NCBI GenBank assembly: GCA_964623925.1
Contig: CAZUVT010000023.1
Span: forward strand, 1-18,275
DNA from: CATJXY01 sp964623925
GTDB lineage: Bacteria; Bacillota_I; Bacilli_A; Erysipelotrichales; Erysipelotrichaceae
Direction of reading: 5' to 3'
Length of the DNA stretch: 18,275 nt
The position numbers and the translations under genes were made by a program. This document shows, in pieces, positions 7,780-14,990 of this stretch. Position 1 is the stretch's first letter. The number at the start of each line of letters is the position of its first letter. The notes under the pieces are model-generated. The model saw only the letters and a list, made by a program, of their open reading frames with translations, was not told the DNA's origin and searched no databases.

Positions 7780-9027
7780 CTATTGCTTTTTATCAAAAAG
7801 CATGCCTTTCAATTTCTTGGTAATCGTTTCTTCTGTTCTCTTTTCAGGACGTTTAATATAAATCGTATTTTCAAATTCCTGCATATTGATGCTGCTTAAA
7901 TTGCTGTTAAGGATCGCCTGAAGATCCTTATATGCATAAAATGCACCCAAACATGTCACTAATGAACTATCTCTTCCACCCACCGTTTCCGGATAATATA
8001 TGGACACTTCCATATGCAACGTTTCTTTCATCAATTCTGCAATTCCCTGCAGTTCTCCCCCATCACCGCAAAGTACAAATTTTACAGGATCTTTTGTGAT
8101 GATCGGCTCACATAAATGTGAAATCTCTTCAACCCAGCCTTTGGCTTTCGGGAAAATCGTTTCATATAATTCCTTTTCGCTGAGAGTCTTCGTTTTTCCT
8201 CCCGCAGCCCAAATATATACCGGAGTCGTTTCAAAATTTGTCAGATTCAGACGAGTATTATATTTAAGCAGTTTCATTGCTTCCTCCCGCTTGATTGCTG
8301 TTTTTTCCAAAAGCGGTGCAATGAAATCCTTCAGCCCTGTATTCATCACGATGCTGCTCGCCAGTCGGCCATCCGCAAAATAAGATAGTGTAGTCGACTG
8401 TTCCTGAAGATTGATCATAATAGTAGGATGATTCAATGCCTGTTCAAACAATACAGCTTCTTTAGCAATAGCATAAGAATCCAAACAAATATCCAAAATC
8501 GATAACCCTGCTTTTTCCACACAAGATACATAATCAAATGTTATTCCTCGATCAGCGCAGAGCAGATCCACATCTACAATTAATTCGTCACATTCCTCAT
8601 TCAATGGCATTCGCCTTGTTGTTATTCCATTGCATGTATATTTAACACAGACAACATTAATCAATGCAAGACCGTCTTTTGGCTTGATCTGAGAAGCGGT
8701 TTTCATTGCCCGACTGATATCATTGACCGAAACACGCTTATCCACTTCCACCGATACCCTTTTGGAAACTCTCTGTGAATTCACAGACGGAATACATAGA
8801 AGAACTCTCTCGATACTTGCGCCGATCTGTTTAGAAGCATTGGCAACTGCTTTTTTAATGTTTTCAATTACAGCTTCTTTTTTTACAATTTTCTGTCCAA
8901 GTATTCCGGTCGTATGGACTCTTTCGATCTTCAATATATTAAACCGGGTGTTGAAGAATTCCCCAACAATCAATCGTATTTCATGGTCAGCGATTTCTAA
9001 AGCTACATATAATTGTTTTTCAGCCAT
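7780..9027 (-). CDS. ftsA: Cell division protein FtsA, nucleotide-site motifs degenerate
   Basis: FtsA is the actin-like protein that anchors FtsZ to the membrane. Position beside ftsZ, length (415 residues), the SHS2-type insert (about 80-165) and a C-terminal amphipathic stretch (TITKKLKGMLF, near 400) all fit. The ATP-site loops do not: phosphate-1 reads EIADHE (11-16) where FtsA normally has a Gly-Thr pair, phosphate-2 reads INLQEQSTT (205-213) and lacks the Asp and all glycines of DIGGGT, while the adenosine motif CGDGGELQG (320-328) is partly kept. I place the start at the ATG at 9027, with GGAGGG 7 bases upstream. An in-frame ATG at 9042 would turn that ribosome binding site into codons and lies only about 6 bases from the predicted transcription start. 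Confidence 0.9.
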   Translation of the reverse strand: MAEKQLYVALEIADHEIRLIVGEFFNTRFNILKIERVHTTGILGQKIVKKEAVIENIKKAVANASKQIGASIERVLLCIPSVNSQRVSKRVSVEVDKRVSVNDISRAMKTASQIKPKDGLALINVVCVKYTCNGITTRRMPLNEECDELIVDVDLLCADRGITFDYVSCVEKAGLSILDICLDSYAIAKEAVLFEQALNHPTIMINLQEQSTTLSYFADGRLASSIVMNTGLKDFIAPLLEKTAIKREEAMKLLKYNTRLNLTNFETTPVYIWAAGGKTKTLSEKELYETIFPKAKGWVEEISHLCEPIITKDPVKFVLCGDGGELQGIAELMKETLHMEVSIYYPETVGGRDSSLVTCLGAFYAYKDLQAILNSNLSSINMQEFENTIYIKRPEKRTEETITKKLKGMLFDKKQ

Positions 9028-9054
9028 TTCGCTACCCTCCATTACTTCTTCATA

Positions 9055-9063
9055 ATCATACCA
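9055..9063 (-). promoter_or_regulatory. Extended -10 promoter of ftsAZ
   Basis: The minus strand reads TGGTATGAT (TGn plus TATGAT). No good -35 is seen at 17 bp. A start near 9048 gives a leader of about 20 bases, just enough for the GGAGGG site at 9035-9040, and supports the ATG at 9027. It is divergent from the rpmB promoter. Confidence 0.6.
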
Positions 9064-9113
9064 TAAATATTGTTAATTAAAAAGTTTTTTTGTTGTGTTT
9101 TTTAAGAAAATTC

Positions 9114-9142
9114 TTGCAATTTAATTTTCGCTATGTTATGCT
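9114..9142 (+). promoter_or_regulatory. Promoter of rpmB
   Basis: A -35 TTGCAA (9114-9119), 17-bp spacer and -10 TATGCT (9137-9142) preceded by TG at 9134-9135 (extended -10). It is the best -35/-10 pair in the window, as expected for a ribosomal protein gene. Predicted start is near 9149. Confidence 0.75.
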
Positions 9143-9182
9143 ATACAAGCAATTGCTATGAACACGAAAGGGGGTTTACGGT

Positions 9183-9374
9183 ATGTCAAAAGTTTGTGCA
9201 ATCACCGGTAAAAAGCCTTTGTCTGGAAATAAGCGTTCTCATTCACTTCGCGCAACACGCCGCAAATGGAACGTGAACTTACAAAAAGTTAAAGTCATGG
9301 TAGACGGAAAACCACAGAAACTCCGTATTTCTGCCCGTGCCTTAAAGACATTGAAAGCTCAGCAAAACGGTTAA
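9183..9374 (+). CDS. rpmB: 50S ribosomal protein bL28
   Basis: The 63-residue protein matches bL28 over its full length: MSKVCAITGKKPLSGN at the start, the basic SHSLRATRRKW segment, the NLQKVKV strand and the C-terminal LRISARALKTLK. It has a single Cys (residue 5) and therefore lacks the CxxC pairs of zinc-binding bL28 forms, so it is the zinc-independent type. An AAGGGGG ribosome binding site sits about 8 bases before the ATG. It is transcribed alone, from its own promoter to its own terminator, divergently from ftsA. Confidence 0.97.
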   Translation: MSKVCAITGKKPLSGNKRSHSLRATRRKWNVNLQKVKVMVDGKPQKLRISARALKTLKAQQNG

Positions 9375-9380
9375 TAAATT

Positions 9381-9401
9381 AGGATCAGTTGATCCTTTTT
9401 T
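9381..9401 (+). terminator. Rho-independent terminator of rpmB
   Basis: AGGATC and GATCCT form a short stem around AGTT, followed by T6, six bases after the rpmB stop codon. Confidence 0.85.
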
Positions 9402-9411
9402 ATTTCGAATC

Positions 9412-9466
9412 AAAAAAAGCATCATCTTAGGAATTTGATTTACAAGAATCCCGGATGGTGCTTTTT
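9412..9466. terminator. Long imperfect hairpin, bidirectional terminator
   Basis: Outer arms 9414-9426 and 9454-9466 pair over 13 positions (one G-U on the plus strand, A-C on the minus). A second inner stem joins GGAATT (9430-9435) and AATCCC (9447-9452). An A7 run on one side and T5 on the other give a U tract in both directions. On the minus strand it terminates the AI-2E family gene that ends at 9475; on the plus strand it backs up the rpmB terminator. Confidence 0.75.
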
Positions 9467-9474
9467 ATGTACAT

Positions 9475-10611
9475 TTAAAATTCAATTTGTTTTGCCTTCA
9501 GTCGTGCATCAAGCCATTCTTTAACCAATGTATAGATGACCGCAAACAGCGGCACCCCTAAAAACATTCCGGTTATGCCAAACAATCCCCCGCCGACAAT
9601 GATTGCAAACATTGTCCAAAAACTCGGAAGACCGGTAGAGTTTCCCAGAATGAGCGGCCCTAAAATATTTCCATCAAACTGCTGAAGAAGCAAAATGAAG
9701 ATCAAGAACCAAATTGCCTGAACCGGATCCACGATGAACAAGATGAAAACAGATGGAATCGCACCGATAAACGGACCGAAGAAAGGAATGATGTTGGTTA
9801 TTCCGATAATGCAGCTTATCAACACAGAATAATCCATTTTCAGCAAGCTCATGCCGATAAAGCATAAGATTCCGATTATGAACGAATCGATAGCTTTTCC
9901 CACGATAAAATTATTGAGCATATCCCCGGTCAATTTGAAGATTGAAAGAATCCTCTCAACAGCTTTGACGCTTAACAGCGCATAAAGCACCTTTTTAAAC
10001 TGATGTGCAAATTTCTCCTTGCCAAGCAAAATGTAGATTGCAACAATAATGCTGACAAAAACATCGATAATAAATGAAAGCAAACGCACTGAATTATCGA
10101 TAACCTGCGGTAAATAATTGATGATCAAGGTGATCCCTCTTTGTAGAAGATCTTCCGAAGTGTCCAAAAAACTGGTCAAATAAGTTGAATCCAGATTATT
10201 CTCCATCATCATATCTTCAATAAAGCTGCTCGTCAGCGTTATGTAGCCATGCAATTGATTGGCTAGTGTAACAATGCTTGATATGATCTGCGGAACGACC
10301 AGAAGCAACAAAATATAAATAACGATAAACATGAGAATCACAGAAGAAAATGCCGAGATCTTGCGTTTGACAGAAAAAGAAAGCTTTACTTTTCCAAGCA
10401 ATTTTTCTTCTATCAGTTTCATGATCGGCATCAACAAAAAGGCAATCGCAAATCCTAAAATGAAAGGGAATAAAATTCCATTTAGAAACGAAAAGAATTG
10501 TTTCAAGACACTGAAATGCTTAACAATGAAATAAAATGTCAACAAAATAATTCCAGATAAGACAAGCGAGAGAACATTCTCACGTACTTTTGAGGAAAAA
10601 TTAATTTTCAT
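9475..10611 (-). CDS. AI-2E family (PerM/YdbI-like) membrane transporter
   Basis: A 378-residue integral membrane protein with about eight hydrophobic segments: two near the N-terminus (about 13-32 and 38-62), one near 85-115, and four or five in the second half. The family's hallmark is the C-terminal run IIGITNIIPFFGPFIGAIPS followed by GPLILGNSTGLP and GITGMFLGVPLFAVIYTLV. Members include the AI-2 exporter TqsA and Na+(Li+)/H+ antiporters, so the substrate is open. No luxS or AI-2 gene is nearby. A GAGGTGA ribosome binding site lies 5-6 bases before the ATG. It is transcribed alone, divergent from the 168-aa membrane protein and ending at the long hairpin at 9412-9466. Confidence 0.9.
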   Translation of the reverse strand: MKINFSSKVRENVLSLVLSGIILLTFYFIVKHFSVLKQFFSFLNGILFPFILGFAIAFLLMPIMKLIEEKLLGKVKLSFSVKRKISAFSSVILMFIVIYILLLLVVPQIISSIVTLANQLHGYITLTSSFIEDMMMENNLDSTYLTSFLDTSEDLLQRGITLIINYLPQVIDNSVRLLSFIIDVFVSIIVAIYILLGKEKFAHQFKKVLYALLSVKAVERILSIFKLTGDMLNNFIVGKAIDSFIIGILCFIGMSLLKMDYSVLISCIIGITNIIPFFGPFIGAIPSVFILFIVDPVQAIWFLIFILLLQQFDGNILGPLILGNSTGLPSFWTMFAIIVGGGLFGITGMFLGVPLFAVIYTLVKEWLDARLKAKQIEF

Positions 10612-10629
10612 AAACTCACCTCTCTTTTT

Positions 10630-10638
10630 ATTTTAGCA
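10630..10638 (-). promoter_or_regulatory. Extended -10 promoter of the AI-2E family gene
   Basis: The minus strand reads TGCTAAAAT (TGn plus TAAAAT) about 20 bases before the ATG at 10611. The -35 region is weak. Confidence 0.55.
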
Positions 10639-10680
10639 TAGAATACCTTGTTTTACATCTTTAAATTTCTTAAGAATGTC

Positions 10681-10710
10681 TTATCATTTTCTTTATTTCT
10701 ATGTTATAAT
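10681..10710 (+). promoter_or_regulatory. Promoter of the 168-aa membrane protein gene
   Basis: TTATCA (10681-10686) lies 18 bp before a perfect TATAAT (10705-10710), which has a TG at 10702-10703 (extended -10). It is divergent from the AI-2E family gene's promoter. Confidence 0.7.
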
Positions 10711-10734
10711 GATTGAAAAGAAAGAGGAGCATTT

Positions 10735-11241
10735 ATGTTTGACAAACTTGCATTAAATCAATTTGGCAGTCTTGTTATGGCTGTTTTAGGTATTTATATC
10801 ATTTATAAAAGATTCACGGAACACGCTCAAATCAACCGTGATCTTAAGCAATTGGATGCTGAAAAGCGTTTTATGAAGATCGACAATACCGGTGTCGTCC
10901 AGCTATACTATGGTACCGGAGCTGTTTTGGCTGCGATCGGATTAGCCGCAGGATATTATGTCAAAGATACGATTATCTTGACATTGGCTTTCGTTTTGGC
11001 CTGTACCTCCGCTGCTGAACTTTTGACTATGAAATCTCATCATCGTCTATACTATAATAAATCCGGATTCATTTTAAACGGAAAAGTTATTCGATACAAA
11101 AGCATCAAAACGATTCACCAACCTACTAAATTTGGCGGAGCCACAAGAAAGATTGAAACATTCGGAGGCGAAAAATACAAGCTTCCCAAAAAATATGTCA
11201 ATGTCATCGAACAGATGAAAGATAAAAAATTTGATGATTAA
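10735..11241 (+). CDS. Hypothetical membrane protein with three predicted helices
   Basis: I do not recognise this 168-residue protein. It has hydrophobic segments at about 11-25, 58-77 and 80-96, with a short charged loop between the first and second. The C-terminal 60 residues are soluble and basic: YYNKSGFILNGKVIRYKSIK, then KIETFGGEKYKLPKKY. This alternation of short strands resembles the bacterial PH-like domains found after paired membrane helices, but that is only a likeness. AGAGGAG lies 5-6 bases before the ATG. It is a one-gene unit with its own promoter and shares a terminator with the convergent deacetylase gene. Confidence 0.8.
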   Translation: MFDKLALNQFGSLVMAVLGIYIIYKRFTEHAQINRDLKQLDAEKRFMKIDNTGVVQLYYGTGAVLAAIGLAAGYYVKDTIILTLAFVLACTSAAELLTMKSHHRLYYNKSGFILNGKVIRYKSIKTIHQPTKFGGATRKIETFGGEKYKLPKKYVNVIEQMKDKKFDD

Positions 11242-11264
11242 AAAAGCAGGATCCCCTGCTTTTT
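11241..11264. terminator. Shared bidirectional terminator between convergent genes
   Basis: AAAAAGCAGG (11241-11250) and CCTGCTTTTT (11255-11264) form a perfect 10-bp stem around ATCC. It ends in a U run in both directions and overlaps the stop codons of both flanking genes. Confidence 0.9.
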
Positions 11265-12522
11265 AATTTGCATCATGATAAATATGCCCCGGTTCCAATT
11301 CAATTCCTTTCGCATCGAACAGTTCAGAAATCGTAACACATTGATATCCCCTTTTGATCAATTCAGGAACCAGGATTTCTGTTGCAGTTGCAGTGGAATC
11401 ATACATATCATGCATCAGAATGATCGATCCATCTTTTACTTCTTTCAATACTTTTTCTATAACATAATCACTGTTTTTCTTGGACCAGTCCAAAGTATCG
11501 ATCGACCAAAGAATGAGTGGATAGGATGTATTTTTTACCACAAAGTCATTTGTTGCCCCATAAGTCGGACGAATCAGTTTCATCTCATAAGTGGCATCTA
11601 CTTCTTTTAAAGCATCCTGCCATGCACTGATCTGATCATCAAGCTGTGCTTTATCCAATTTGCGCATATCCTGATGTCCGAATGTATGATTTCCTATTTC
11701 ACTTCCTTCTTTGATCATTCTCTCAATCAAAGAATGGTGAGAAGCAATACGGCTTCCTAAAACAAAGAAAGTCGCTGCAGAATTATTTTCTTTCAATACA
11801 TTTAAAATTCTCTCTGTCACCTCAGGATGCGGTCCATCATCATAAGTGAGTGCCACCATCGGTTTTGTCGGATCAATCACTCTCACATCTGAATCATTCA
11901 GTAAAAGATAGCTAAAGGAGGATTGGATCCAAGGTTCCAATAAAGCAAGTGAAATCACAACTTTTTTTTCTTCCGCATGCTTAAAAAATAAAACAAGTTC
12001 ATTCTTAAGGAGATAATAATTTTCTAATCCATCCAAAGAGGAACCTGCATTTTCTCCCTCATATTCAATCAATGCTTCCAATTTTGATAAAACATCGGCC
12101 GAAAATATGTCATGCATGGTAATCACAGTATCTTCTTCAAGGTCAAACACCCAGGCCCTATGCGTTACTACGCCGTTTTTATCAATAGTCAAAAGAACAC
12201 TGCAATAGGTTTCCTTTAAATCATAGCTTGAATAGTCCACAAAAAGTCTGCCTTTTTCATGTCTGAATTCTTCTACAAGCTCATCAACTGCTGCATGAAT
12301 GGAAGAATCAATATTTGTATGAAAGAATTTAGGATAATAAATCGAAATAAACGTTTCTTTTTTAACGGAGATGCGATGCATCTGCTTTCCGGCTTCTTTT
12401 TCACTGATTGACGGTCTTTTCATATATTGTGGAAGTTTTGAACACTGCCAGTAATAATTCCCACCAAAGATTGCCGCAATCAAGACGATCAATAAACCGG
12501 ATCCAAATAAAAATTTCTTCAT
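11263..12522 (-). CDS. Membrane-anchored polysaccharide deacetylase (PdaC/PgdA-like)
   Basis: An uncleaved signal-anchor (residues 4-25, LFGSGLLIVLIAAIFGG) is followed by an extracellular domain of about 180 residues resembling the DUF3298/DUF4163 region of PdaC-type proteins, then a NodB deacetylase domain (about 215-410). The NodB motifs are complete: TYDDGPHP, with the base Asp228 and metal ligand Asp229; H279-TFG-H283, the other two metal ligands; IRPTYGA; WSIDTLDW; and ILMHDMY. It should remove acetyl groups from peptidoglycan N-acetyl sugars or a wall polymer, which commonly gives lysozyme resistance. A GAAAGAGGG ribosome binding site precedes the ATG. Start codon and ribosome binding site lie within a 13-bp inverted repeat (12513-12558), and only 49 bases separate it from the upstream gene, so it may be read as the last gene of that operon. 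Confidence 0.92.
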   Translation of the reverse strand: MKKFLFGSGLLIVLIAAIFGGNYYWQCSKLPQYMKRPSISEKEAGKQMHRISVKKETFISIYYPKFFHTNIDSSIHAAVDELVEEFRHEKGRLFVDYSSYDLKETYCSVLLTIDKNGVVTHRAWVFDLEEDTVITMHDIFSADVLSKLEALIEYEGENAGSSLDGLENYYLLKNELVLFFKHAEEKKVVISLALLEPWIQSSFSYLLLNDSDVRVIDPTKPMVALTYDDGPHPEVTERILNVLKENNSAATFFVLGSRIASHHSLIERMIKEGSEIGNHTFGHQDMRKLDKAQLDDQISAWQDALKEVDATYEMKLIRPTYGATNDFVVKNTSYPLILWSIDTLDWSKKNSDYVIEKVLKEVKDGSIILMHDMYDSTATATEILVPELIKRGYQCVTISELFDAKGIELEPGHIYHDAN

Positions 12523-12558
12523 AGAGTTCCCTCTTTCAAGGCTATTCTATGAAGAAAT
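12513..12558 (-). promoter_or_regulatory. 13-bp inverted repeat enclosing the deacetylase translation start
   Basis: ATTTCTTCATAGA (12513-12525) and TCTATGAAGAAAT (12546-12558) are perfect reverse complements, 20 bases apart. In the minus transcript the start codon AUG lies in the 3' arm and the GAAAGAGGG ribosome binding site in the loop, and a U5 run (in codons 4-5) follows the stem. It could close the start site, terminate the upstream operon, or both. Confidence 0.6.
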
Positions 12559-12571
12559 CACATCATCTATG

Positions 12572-14263
12572 CTAATCTTTAATAATCAATTCCAGCAGTC
12601 CTTCAGCCGCTTTTTTCAATCCTTCTTCTTTATCCGCCAAAGAAAGATTGGTATAAATTTCACCAATGAATACACCGTTTTTACGACATGAATCAAAATA
12701 ATCATCAATCAGTTTCATGCAAGATTCCTTTTTCTGCATCGGACCGAATGGATTGGCAAAGAAAGTTGAAGAATAGCCTTTTTCCTGAGTCGTACTCATC
12801 GCAAAGCGCTTCCCTTGAATAAAGACTTCTTTTCCTGCATCCAAATCATCAAAGCGGTGTACACCATGCGCTTCTGTATAGTTGTTGGCATAAAGGAAAA
12901 TATCCACCGGATGCTTTGCCGAAACCAATTCAATCGTTGAAACCGGAACCACGACACGGGCATTTGTTTTTTCCGGATTAAAGAAAATACTTCGATCCAG
13001 ATCCCGATAACTTGTCGACTTATCCAAATCATCCAATCGGACAAAAGCGCCGATTTCGGTTCCGACAGCACATACCTGTCCGGATTCATAGCACATGGCC
13101 CCCATATCATCAAAAACCACTTCCAATTTTTGAATATTGGCATTTTTCATATTTTTTAAGGTTTCCAATGTTTCCGATTTTCCGGCTCCGGAATCTCCCA
13201 TTAATACGACTCCTTTTTTTCTGCCATCCTTTAAGGTGATATTGACCATGGCGCCGTGAATCGGAAGCCAGCCTTTTTTCATTGCAGATAAATTATGAAG
13301 AGTTAAGATCATTTTTTTCAAATAACCGAAATAACTGAATTTCTCCTGCAAGGAGATTTTACCGATCCAGCAGTCTTCCTCCTCGTCATAATAAAAGACG
13401 GTGTCCTTTTTTCCATCCGGATTTCCATAAAGTACGATACAATCCGGTTTTCTTTTTCTGCACTCGCTTTCCAAAGCCAGTTCAAACAGATTCGCCAATC
13501 CTAAGACATTAAATGTGAAATCGCGATGGAAATAAACATGACAAAGCAAATTTCCTACCTTTAATGGATAGCACATCCAATTCTCCGCATCTTTAAATTC
13601 CGCAATCGGATTTTCCATTACTTCTGTAAACATTCCCTCACGGGTATTGGTTTTTGTATGAAGGATAAGCGGCGTTCTCAACATGATCATATTGACAAAC
13701 GGGATAGAAACAAGCTCGCTGTATTTTTCACTCAGATTGAATTTATATTTTCTCAATGCAATAGAAGCATTCGTTCCCGATTGAAGCTGCCGGTAGACAT
13801 TATTTGATCTTCCTTGAACTTTCTGCTGTACTGTTCGATAGAAATTCAAGACGATTTGATTAAAATGGCTGTCTGCCTCAATAAAATTCGCTCTTAAAAA
13901 ATCTTTTCGATTCTGCATGTAGATCAAGGAACAGCGATTAAGACTACGCCAATATTGATAAAAATCTTCAACAAGAATCAAAAAAGTTTCAGGACTCTTC
14001 AAATACGGATGATCGATTTCGTCCATTTCAAAATTCATTAAAAGCTTTAAACAAAAAATCATATCCTGAAGAATATCTTCTTTGCTTCTGCTGCTTTTTA
14101 AAAGATACTGGTAAAGTTCCTCTTTTCTCAGCTGCAAATTATCCAAATAGGTAGATAAAACCGCCTTGAAATGACGACTTGAAATCAATTCGCTTTCCGA
14201 TTGATAATAAGTCATTGAATAATTGATCAATGCCATATTCTCTTTCAAATAAAATGCATCCAT
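12572..14263 (-). CDS. Large protein with PEPCK/HPr-kinase-like P-loop domain
   Basis: Of 563 residues, about the first 320 are a mostly helical region I do not recognise. The C-terminal part looks like the phosphoenolpyruvate-carboxykinase/HPr-kinase fold: Walker A G356-DSGAGK-S363, a second-strand acidic motif VVFDDMGAM (Asp385-Asp386), a GTEIGAFVRLDDLD segment, and TNARVVVPVSTI followed by KHPVDIFLYANN, which parallels the PEPCK stretch NTRxxYPxxxI...GHPxxIxFLxxD (Arg436 would be the phosphate-contacting Arg). It is too divergent to be called a metabolic PEPCK or HprK, so the substrate is unknown. AGGAGG lies 7 bases before the ATG, and one base separates it from the SpoU gene upstream, so the two are co-transcribed. 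Confidence 0.7.
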   Translation of the reverse strand: MDAFYLKENMALINYSMTYYQSESELISSRHFKAVLSTYLDNLQLRKEELYQYLLKSSRSKEDILQDMIFCLKLLMNFEMDEIDHPYLKSPETFLILVEDFYQYWRSLNRCSLIYMQNRKDFLRANFIEADSHFNQIVLNFYRTVQQKVQGRSNNVYRQLQSGTNASIALRKYKFNLSEKYSELVSIPFVNMIMLRTPLILHTKTNTREGMFTEVMENPIAEFKDAENWMCYPLKVGNLLCHVYFHRDFTFNVLGLANLFELALESECRKRKPDCIVLYGNPDGKKDTVFYYDEEEDCWIGKISLQEKFSYFGYLKKMILTLHNLSAMKKGWLPIHGAMVNITLKDGRKKGVVLMGDSGAGKSETLETLKNMKNANIQKLEVVFDDMGAMCYESGQVCAVGTEIGAFVRLDDLDKSTSYRDLDRSIFFNPEKTNARVVVPVSTIELVSAKHPVDIFLYANNYTEAHGVHRFDDLDAGKEVFIQGKRFAMSTTQEKGYSSTFFANPFGPMQKKESCMKLIDDYFDSCRKNGVFIGEIYTNLSLADKEEGLKKAAEGLLELIIKD

Positions 14264-14264
14264 G

Positions 14265-14990
14265 TCATATCCTCCTTTGACGCACTACTTCAAATGCAAT
14301 TGCTGCAACCGCACTGGATGCATTCAATGCATTTTTAAAATCATTTGCATACGGAATCATAATGTTCTGATCTGAATGATCTAAAACATCATGAGACAAT
14401 CCTCTTTTTTCACCGCCGATAGCCATAATGAAAGGGCTGCTATAATTCACATCATACATTTCTACGGCATCTTTCCGCATTGCACAATAAACGCAGCATC
14501 CCTTTTCCTTGCAGATCTTGATCGTTTCTGCTAAATCGGAACAATCTACCAGACGAATATATTCGCTGGCACCGGCACTCGATTTTGCTATCAAACTATC
14601 TTGCATCGTCCAATTTCTTCCGCTTACCAGAACCCCGCTACATCCGGCCGCATAAAGAGTCCTTAATGCATAGGCAAAGTTAAACGGATCTTCGATTCCT
14701 TCCAAGATTGCAAGAAACGGCTGGGAATCTTTGAAACAGTCTTCAAGATGATCATAGACACGCTCAGAAGCCGTACATAAAATCCCGCCGTGTGTCTTTC
14801 CACTGGCCAAATTCTCAATTTCCTCACGCGGCATACGCTTTACCAAAATTCCTCTTTCCTGGGCCTTTCGAATGATAAAAGCAGTATCCCTGTCTTTTTT
14901 ACGATCATCGATCATGACACAGGAAACATTTCTTTTACCAGCCAAGATAACGGCTTTAACACTCAGTGCCCCTTCAAATAGAATTTCCAT
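14265..14990 (-). CDS. SpoU/TrmH family RNA methyltransferase, second copy
   Basis: A 241-residue protein with an N-terminal substrate-binding domain (about 1-85, ending near GKTHGGILC) and a SPOUT domain. The motifs are recognisable but unusual: motif 1 GIEDPFNFAYALRTLYAAG keeps Asn and Arg but replaces the common NLGAI core; motif 2 IMAIGGEKRGLS keeps Glu; motif 3 NALNASSAVAAIAFEV keeps the final Asn. It is therefore probably active on an rRNA or tRNA ribose, with a target different from that of the enzyme at 5234-5965. A GAGGTGG ribosome binding site lies 6 bases before the ATG. It overlaps the trhP2 reading frame by 17 bases and precedes the P-loop gene by one base. Confidence 0.88.
   Translation of the reverse strand: MEILFEGALSVKAVILAGKRNVSCVMIDDRKKDRDTAFIIRKAQERGILVKRMPREEIENLASGKTHGGILCTASERVYDHLEDCFKDSQPFLAILEGIEDPFNFAYALRTLYAAGCSGVLVSGRNWTMQDSLIAKSSAGASEYIRLVDCSDLAETIKICKEKGCCVYCAMRKDAVEMYDVNYSSPFIMAIGGEKRGLSHDVLDHSDQNIMIPYANDFKNALNASSAVAAIAFEVVRQRRI

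Noticed and set aside
7780..9042. ftsA starting at the ATG at 9042
   Set aside because: It would turn the GGAGGG ribosome binding site into codons and begin about 6 bases after the predicted transcription start; the ATG at 9027 fits better.
10735..11241. Assigning the 168-aa membrane protein a PH-domain function
   Set aside because: Only a vague secondary-structure likeness; no diagnostic motif.
12572..14263. Calling the P-loop protein a metabolic PEP carboxykinase or HPr kinase
   Set aside because: The P-loop and Arg motif resemble them, but the active-site context is too divergent and the N-terminal region is unmatched.
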